This document shows, piece by piece, positions 59,100 to 64,000 of a stretch of DNA of 64,000 bases (the first letter of the stretch is position 1; each line of letters starts with the position of its first letter). The DNA is from Glossina fuscipes (taxonomy: Eukaryota; Arthropoda; Insecta; Diptera; Glossinidae). The DNA lies in the NCBI RefSeq assembly GCF_014805625.2, contig NW_023998423.1, positions 3,587,722 to 3,651,721 on the forward strand. The letters are read 5' to 3'. A program made the translations under genes and the position numbers. The notes beneath the pieces were generated by a model, which worked only from the letters and a program-made list of their open reading frames with translations, was not told the origin of the DNA and made no database searches.

Positions 59100-59240
59100 A
59101 AAACATTTGCAGAGACGGACGGACAGAGAGATATAAAAACGGACGGACGGACTGCCAGACCGACGAATGGGCCTAGATGCGCAAGGATGGACGAACGGGT
59201 GGACAGACGGACAGAGGAACAGAAATGCTTAGGTTGATTT
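59100..59240 (+). repeat. GACGGACA-rich tract
   Basis: About 130 bp of GACGGACGGACAGAG, AACGGACGGACGGACTG, GACGAACGGGTGGACAGACG and similar words. It is the least diverged of the five GACA tracts and keeps the exact reverse complement of the CTGTCCGTC core of the DINE-1-like family. Confidence 0.65.
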
Positions 59241-59244
59241 CAAA

Positions 59245-60720
59245 TTCCATGCCGATCAATTGTATGTAGACTTGATAGGATTTCTTAACCCTCCTGCCAG
59301 TCGCTACAAACGTTTTGTTAACATAAGCATAACTTCTAACTTCGATCAAAGTATGCGCATAATCAGCTTTAGATTTAATAACTTTGGTCGAGTTATTTTT
59401 GTATCGATCGCTAAGCTTCTTCTCACCTTTAACAGATTGATGTCATAACGTTCTAGCCTTGTCGTGTTAAAATAACAAATATCTGTAAAAAGCTGCTAAT
59501 TAATGGAAAATTGTCATATACAAATAATATATAGGTATAGCCAGCATCTATGTAATATGAGATGTATTTTGGCGACTTTAGAAGTTGATGTTGAACTTTA
59601 TATTTTATGTTCTAATACGTTAAGCTATGAAAATTGTTCTCATGTACAGCGTCTGCTCGCAAATTTGTAATAAACAAATTGCTTCACCGCATTACTCAAT
59701 TATTGCAGTCGAAATGAAATGGGAACAAGATTACAAAAACAAATATATGTTCAACATTGAAATTTCTCATGAAAAGCAAAAAAGAAAAAACGAAACCAAA
59801 AACAACATAAATTCAGGTTTAATTAGTTCATTTACACCTTAACACATAAGTAACAAGAAATAGACAGCAAACTGTAAGCGAAATAAAAGCTGAATGAATG
59901 AATGAATGAGTGAATGAACGAACGAATTAAATAAAGCAAAAAAAAAAAAGAAAGAAAGAAAAAAAAAAAACTGCTCTAAGTACCGTCTGATTTTGTTTTT
60001 TGAGTATGTGCGGCACAATCAAGCTGCATAACTTTTTTTGTTGACCCTAATTTTTAACGGTTGCAAGAGGTGAGCGTAGCCGCGCGTTCAGTAATTGAAT
60101 TTAATTTCACGTATTTAGGTTCTTCTTCCTTTTCTTTTTCATATTACCATCTACCCATCCATAGGCTGAGTTAATATGTTTGCTTTACTTCTGTGGTTGT
60201 TATTGCTTTTCTTCATTTTTTTTTTTTTTCTATTTATTGTAGTAAGATATTGTGCAAAATCAGTGCATATAATTTGCGATTTTAAGTAAATAAGTTTATT
60301 TATTTATTTTTTTTATTTTGCAAAATTTTGTATTCATCTTCAGAAGCATTACAAAAGTAATGAATTTTTTAAGGTTTTGGTTTTGCTTGGATTGCAAACT
60401 AAAGCGGAGCATAGTCTCGCTCTGGAACAAAAAAGTAGGTGAAAAGAGCAATTATAATAAATATATATATATATATTTTTTTTTTTAAATGCAAAAATAA
60501 AAATTTTTTTTTGTAAAAGAAAACTAACAAACGAACAAGAAATATTTCTTTTCGCATCGAAGCTAAAATTCACTTAAGGCATCATATCGTCAAAGATTAA
60601 CATGGTAACGTTTTTGCTAAAGTCTTGCAAATGCAACCAATTTTTACTTCGACAATTTGTACTGACTGAACTTCTGTTCCATTAGCAATTTCCACCAACT
60701 TACAAATTGTGCACATTTTG
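59245..60720. other. Intergenic stretch, no gene seen
   Basis: Includes a GAAT microsatellite (about 59891-59927) and several A/T homopolymers. The frame 59260-59448 (+) begins at the edge of the GACA tract and is not supported. Confidence 0.5.
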
Positions 60721-60724
60721 TTTG

Positions 60725-61141
60725 ATTTATTTACCATCAGCTGTGCTAGAAGGGTATATTAGGTTTGTGTAGATGTATACAATACCCCGAAGGACTTGAA
60801 ATATCCCCATTTTTTATTACACCGATCGATTCACAGAGTAGCTTTGAGCTGGTCTGTGCGTTTGTCCACATGTCCACCTGTCTGCCTGTCCGTCTGTCTG
60901 TCTGTCATATTTCTTGTGTACAACCGACAGTTCGTAATTTTTGACATAATTTGATGAAATTCGGCACACTGGCATTTTTTGGCCCAAAGACGAACGCTAT
61001 TGAAAATGGTTCGGATCGGACCACAATTTCGACTACTTCCCATATAACGCCTTATTGTGCAAAAAGTCATTATATGAGCAACTATAGGATGACGTAGGGC
61101 ATTTAATGCTGGGCCATGACTCTTTATAGTATTTTTACTAG
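60725..61141 (+). mobile_element. DINE-1-like copy with an expanded CTGTC core
   Basis: GGGTATATTAGGTTTGTGTA, GATGTATACAATACCCCGAA, TTATTACACCGATCGATTCA, then about 55 bases of CTGTC/CCACCTGTC/CTGCCTGTC repeats ending in CCGTCTGTCTGTCTGTC (about 60855-60907), TTGTGTACAACCGACAGTTC, ATTTGATGAAATTCGGCACA, GTTCGGATCGGACCACAATT and CCCATATAACGCCTTATTGT. It ends with a weak hairpin region GGGCATTTAATGCTGGGCCA and TTTATAGTATTTTTACTAGG. Confidence 0.7.
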
Positions 61142-61144
61142 GTT

Positions 61145-62125
61145 TTAGATTTAAGTCGAATTGAAAAAATCGCGAATCCAAGTTTCATCTTAATATTTGG
61201 TACACATGATAACTTAGCAATGGCGTACATATGACTCATGCCTAGGTTTAAACTTGATCTATAGTTACAATTCAGTCTTTTATTGAAAATTCTTGTATCT
61301 TTGACGATCCAATAGAGGTAGCAAAGCCGGACAAACACATTTGGTCATATCGTGTCAGCATCTTATGCTGATTAAGTGTTTTATTGATTCCCTAATGCAT
61401 TGTCTACGCAAGAAGAATCTAATCTACTTCCATCCTGGATGCTAGATACAAATATTGTATAGCATTTTATTAGTAGAGACCATGTAAATTGTCTTTGAAC
61501 TTCTAACAATAAATATTTGCATTAATATGTATTTTTATATAAGGGGCTTTTACACGTGAGACCGGAATGAGCCGCAAATCACAGGTAGAGGATATGCATG
61601 TCTGAGATAGTGTTTATCTTACAGCTTGGACATTTGGCAGCAAAAGGTAATCGTAATATCCACTAATTACGCAACGTAACAAAACTTTTTCTAAAAAAGA
61701 AAATGTCGAGTTTTGTGTCAAATAAATAGCATTGACGTGCCGCAATTTTTTTTTTTTTTTTTCAAAAGAGTAACCGTACGGCTAGCAATAAAATAGTCTT
61801 TCTCATTTTCTAGACAAAGATTACGCATTCATATGTACAAACCTGGTATGTGTTGTTAGTTGTAATGAATTGCTCGGAATTCAATCTTTTACACCTACAT
61901 GACAAATATATGGAGTGCCTTGAAGGCAATGGGAAATGAGAGAAATATTTGAGTGATTTGACAAAAAAGGAGAATTTAATTTTTTCTATCATCTCGGCGT
62001 TAAGGCTTCCCCCCCTTCCGTATATTCCCCCTTTCCGTATATTTCTCAATCGAATGTATCCTCTTTTCACTTCGCATCTATAAACCTTCCTGTAAACGAC
62101 AGTGGGAAGATAAACCATGTTTTGC
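61145..62125. other. Intergenic stretch, no gene seen
   Basis: AT-rich. The frames 61138-61338 and 61810-62127 (-) show no recognisable content. Local C-rich patches (CCCCCCTTCCG and repeated CTTTCCGTATATT) lie near 62010-62045. Confidence 0.45.
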
Positions 62126-62129
62126 ATAG

Positions 62130-62990
62130 AATTGCCGAAACTCTCACCCCTAAGTGGTGATCCCCGGAAACGATTCGACCGGCGAAAAGGAGTTTAAGGC
62201 AAAGAACGATTATAACTCGGCGACGAGTTTTCTGATAGATGGTTTTAGGGGTTCACGGGGATATAGTTTTTATATGTCTTCTCAGAAGCCATTACTGTAG
62301 AGGAAAATCTAACCGGACTCAATGGTAGCTGGTTAGTAGAAGTACTAGAATATAGTAATTGGTGAGAGCATGGTAATCTGGTCATGCCAGTTGATACGCC
62401 CGATAACTATATAACTATATAACCTTGACGGTATGGTGTAGTCTAAAGGCAAGAGTGGCGTATTACGTATTTTTAGTAGTACAAAGCGCAAAGTAATGTT
62501 AAATGCTTTGTAGACAAATTTTAAGCACCACGGGGGTCAGGAGCCCGCTCGCAGGGGTTGTGATGTACCAGGAAAGTTCGCTGGAAGGTACATCATCTTT
62601 GCGAGCCCTGACTGCTGGCTACGACCCTTCGGGGAGTATCGTGGTGGCTGTGGTTTTCACCATTCCATATCCATTGGAAAAAATCCGGGGTGATGATAGG
62701 CCTCACCACATACCAGAGTGGCGGTTCATATGGCCATACACAATGAACCATCTGCGCATCTCGGGGTAAGAAAGGCCCTCTTATTAGGGGATTGTCTCTC
62801 CCCCCGGGGGGTGATCACTCAACTTAATTGAGTGCCTATGGTTGTAGGCAACCCGTCTGATTAAGGCATCAAGCCAGGTACAGACGTTAAACCCCTCAGA
62901 GCGATCTGTAAACGACAGTACACGCACGTACAGAGGATATGCCTTGAGCGACTGTGGGCGTTCGAGTAGATCACGCGATGTCCACTAGAG
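62130..62990 (+). mobile_element. GC-richer block, probable transposon-derived sequence
   Basis: About 860 bp clearly richer in G and C than the surrounding DNA, with sharp changes at both sides. It has features of selfish-element ends or untranslated regions: CCCCTAAGTGGTGATCCCC, GTTCACGGGGATATAG, CTACGACCCTTCGGGGAGTA, an inverted segment CTCAACTTAATTGAG (62818-62832) and GTAGGCAACCCGTCTGATTA. An 88-residue open frame (62503-62769) has no domain that I can name. A non-LTR 5' region is one option; I could not identify the family. The same 10-base word CTGTAAACGA occurs at about 62090 and 62906. Confidence 0.4.
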
Positions 62991-63124
62991 TTTTAAACAT
63001 ATGTTTGGAAAATTTTTCACTTGTTCTTCAAGAAGCAAAGCTGTGATCTTTATCGACGCGGGAGAGGATGGAAAAGTGTACTTTTTCTGAAGAAACTCTC
63101 CTTGGTTTCATATTTCCATTCTTA

Positions 63125-63483
63125 CAGCCTACAGCACTTATGGTACAAGGTTATATTAAGTTTTCCGGATGTCGGAAACACCCAGAAGAACTTGAGATAG
63201 AACCATCGATCGATAGAAAGGCGCTTTCGAAATCGATCTAATCTTGCCTAACTGTTTGTCATCCTTGTTTTCTCGTATGCAACTTACAGGCCGCAATTTT
63301 TTAAATATTCTGATCAAATTTAGTACATTGGTCTGTTTTGGCCTAAGGATGAATGCAATTGCAAGTTGTTCATATCGCATAACTTTATCGACCACATCCT
63401 ATATAACTCCTTATGTTAAAAGCGTGATAGCGTAGAGTGTTTAATGATCAACAGTGGCCTACTATAGTGTTTTCACTTGTTTT
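63125..63483 (+). mobile_element. DINE-1-like copy
   Basis: Starts with CCTACAGCACTTATGGTACA (imperfect palindrome as in the 23.5-kb copy), then GTCGGAAACACCCAGAAGAA, CTTGAGATAGAACCATCGAT, TGCCTAACTGTTTGTCATCC, TCGTATGCAACTTACAGGCC, CATCCTATATAACTCCTTAT and ends ACAGTGGCCTACTATAGTGT then TTTCACTTGTTTT, the expected tail. Confidence 0.65.
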
Positions 63484-63489
63484 ACATAA

Positions 63490-64000
63490 GTTTAGAGAAC
63501 GCTGAGTCCGTTTTTCGGAACATATGATGACATTATTCCTTAAGCGCTTACAAGAAATTGAATAAATGAAAATTTTGAGAAATAAGATGCCGAAAACACT
63601 TCTCCTGTCTCAACATCCTAAACTTTGGGACACTGAGCTTTTATTATAATTCCGACCACTAGTGCCTCATTGAAGGCTTAGATTTATGCCTACTACGAAA
63701 AGTAAAAAAAATAACATAGTTTCTCTCTTTATATAAAAATAAAATGTACTTCTTTTCCATAAACTTAATATGCAAAGGAGAAATTTATAACGAACGCAAG
63801 ACATATTTTAAATATTTTCAAAATCATTTTTAATAAAAGATATAAATAAAACAAGGGTGAGTGATAAATAGAGACCTTTATAAAAATTATTACTATTATT
63901 ATCATAATTATTATTGTTGTTATTACTTTTTATACAATTTTTCTATTTTTTTTATTCACAATTCCGATTCCATGGATGTGCGGCTGGAAACATTTTTTCT
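63490..64000. other. Right-edge non-coding stretch
   Basis: AT-rich with an ATT-type microsatellite region (about 63884-63925). No coding frame seen up to the window edge. Confidence 0.5.

Noticed and set aside
62503..62769. 88-residue open frame as a host gene
   Set aside because: It lies within a compositionally foreign, probably mobile block and has no recognised domain.
1..64000. CRISPR arrays, operons, prophage or defence systems
   Set aside because: The sequence is eukaryotic with spliced genes; no regular spacer-repeat arrays or bacterial gene organisation were seen.

Overview
The window is AT-rich, intron-rich DNA from a fly (Diptera). Two gene models resemble Drosophila proteins along most of their length, and the interspersed repeats resemble the DINE-1/INE-1 type known from flies. 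Long introns, wide gene spacing and abundant repeats suggest a calyptrate fly (tsetse, house-fly or stable-fly type). That placement is an inference from genome style.

Three protein-coding genes can be supported. (1) A Ras-dva-type small GTPase on the plus strand, cut by the left edge: two exons (ending at 299, and 2171-2494) separated by a 1.87-kb intron that holds a DINE-1-like element. (2) painless (pain), a TRPA-family channel on the minus strand (9392 down to 6468): four exons joined by three introns of about 60 bp, giving 912 aa. It is convergent with the GTPase gene. (3) A large single-pass membrane protein on the minus strand (45437 down to 33159), best matched to Drosophila shavenoid (sha): ten exons, 1928 aa, with a signal peptide, a cysteine-bearing ectodomain, one membrane helix near residues 393-414 and a 1.5-kb-codon low-complexity cytoplasmic tail, most of it in one 3.9-kb last exon. 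All splice phases in the three models agree.

The rest (about 9.4-33.1 kb and 45.4-64 kb, plus the long introns) shows no confident gene. It holds repeats at many stages of decay. These are many DINE-1-like (non-autonomous Helentron) copies with a CTGTC-rich core and a terminal hairpin followed by a CTTGTTT tail; five long degenerate GACA/GACGGA-rich tracts, all in the same orientation; two mariner transposase fossils; two fragments that look like the 3' coding end of non-LTR retrotransposons; tRNA-like SINE candidates, one pair inverted inside a sha intron; two degenerate tandem duplications; a GC-richer, probably transposon-derived block at 62.1-63.0 kb; and microsatellites.

The three genes are not an operon and need not work together. 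Known roles of the families are signalling (Ras-dva), nociception (painless) and actin-based cuticular hair formation (shavenoid). I saw no CRISPR array, rRNA, canonical tRNA or evidence for a new multi-gene system. The most unusual points are a tail-to-tail inverted DINE-like pair, the same-oriented GACA tracts, and a Ras-like GTPase with non-standard residues at positions equivalent to Ras 12, 13 and 61.
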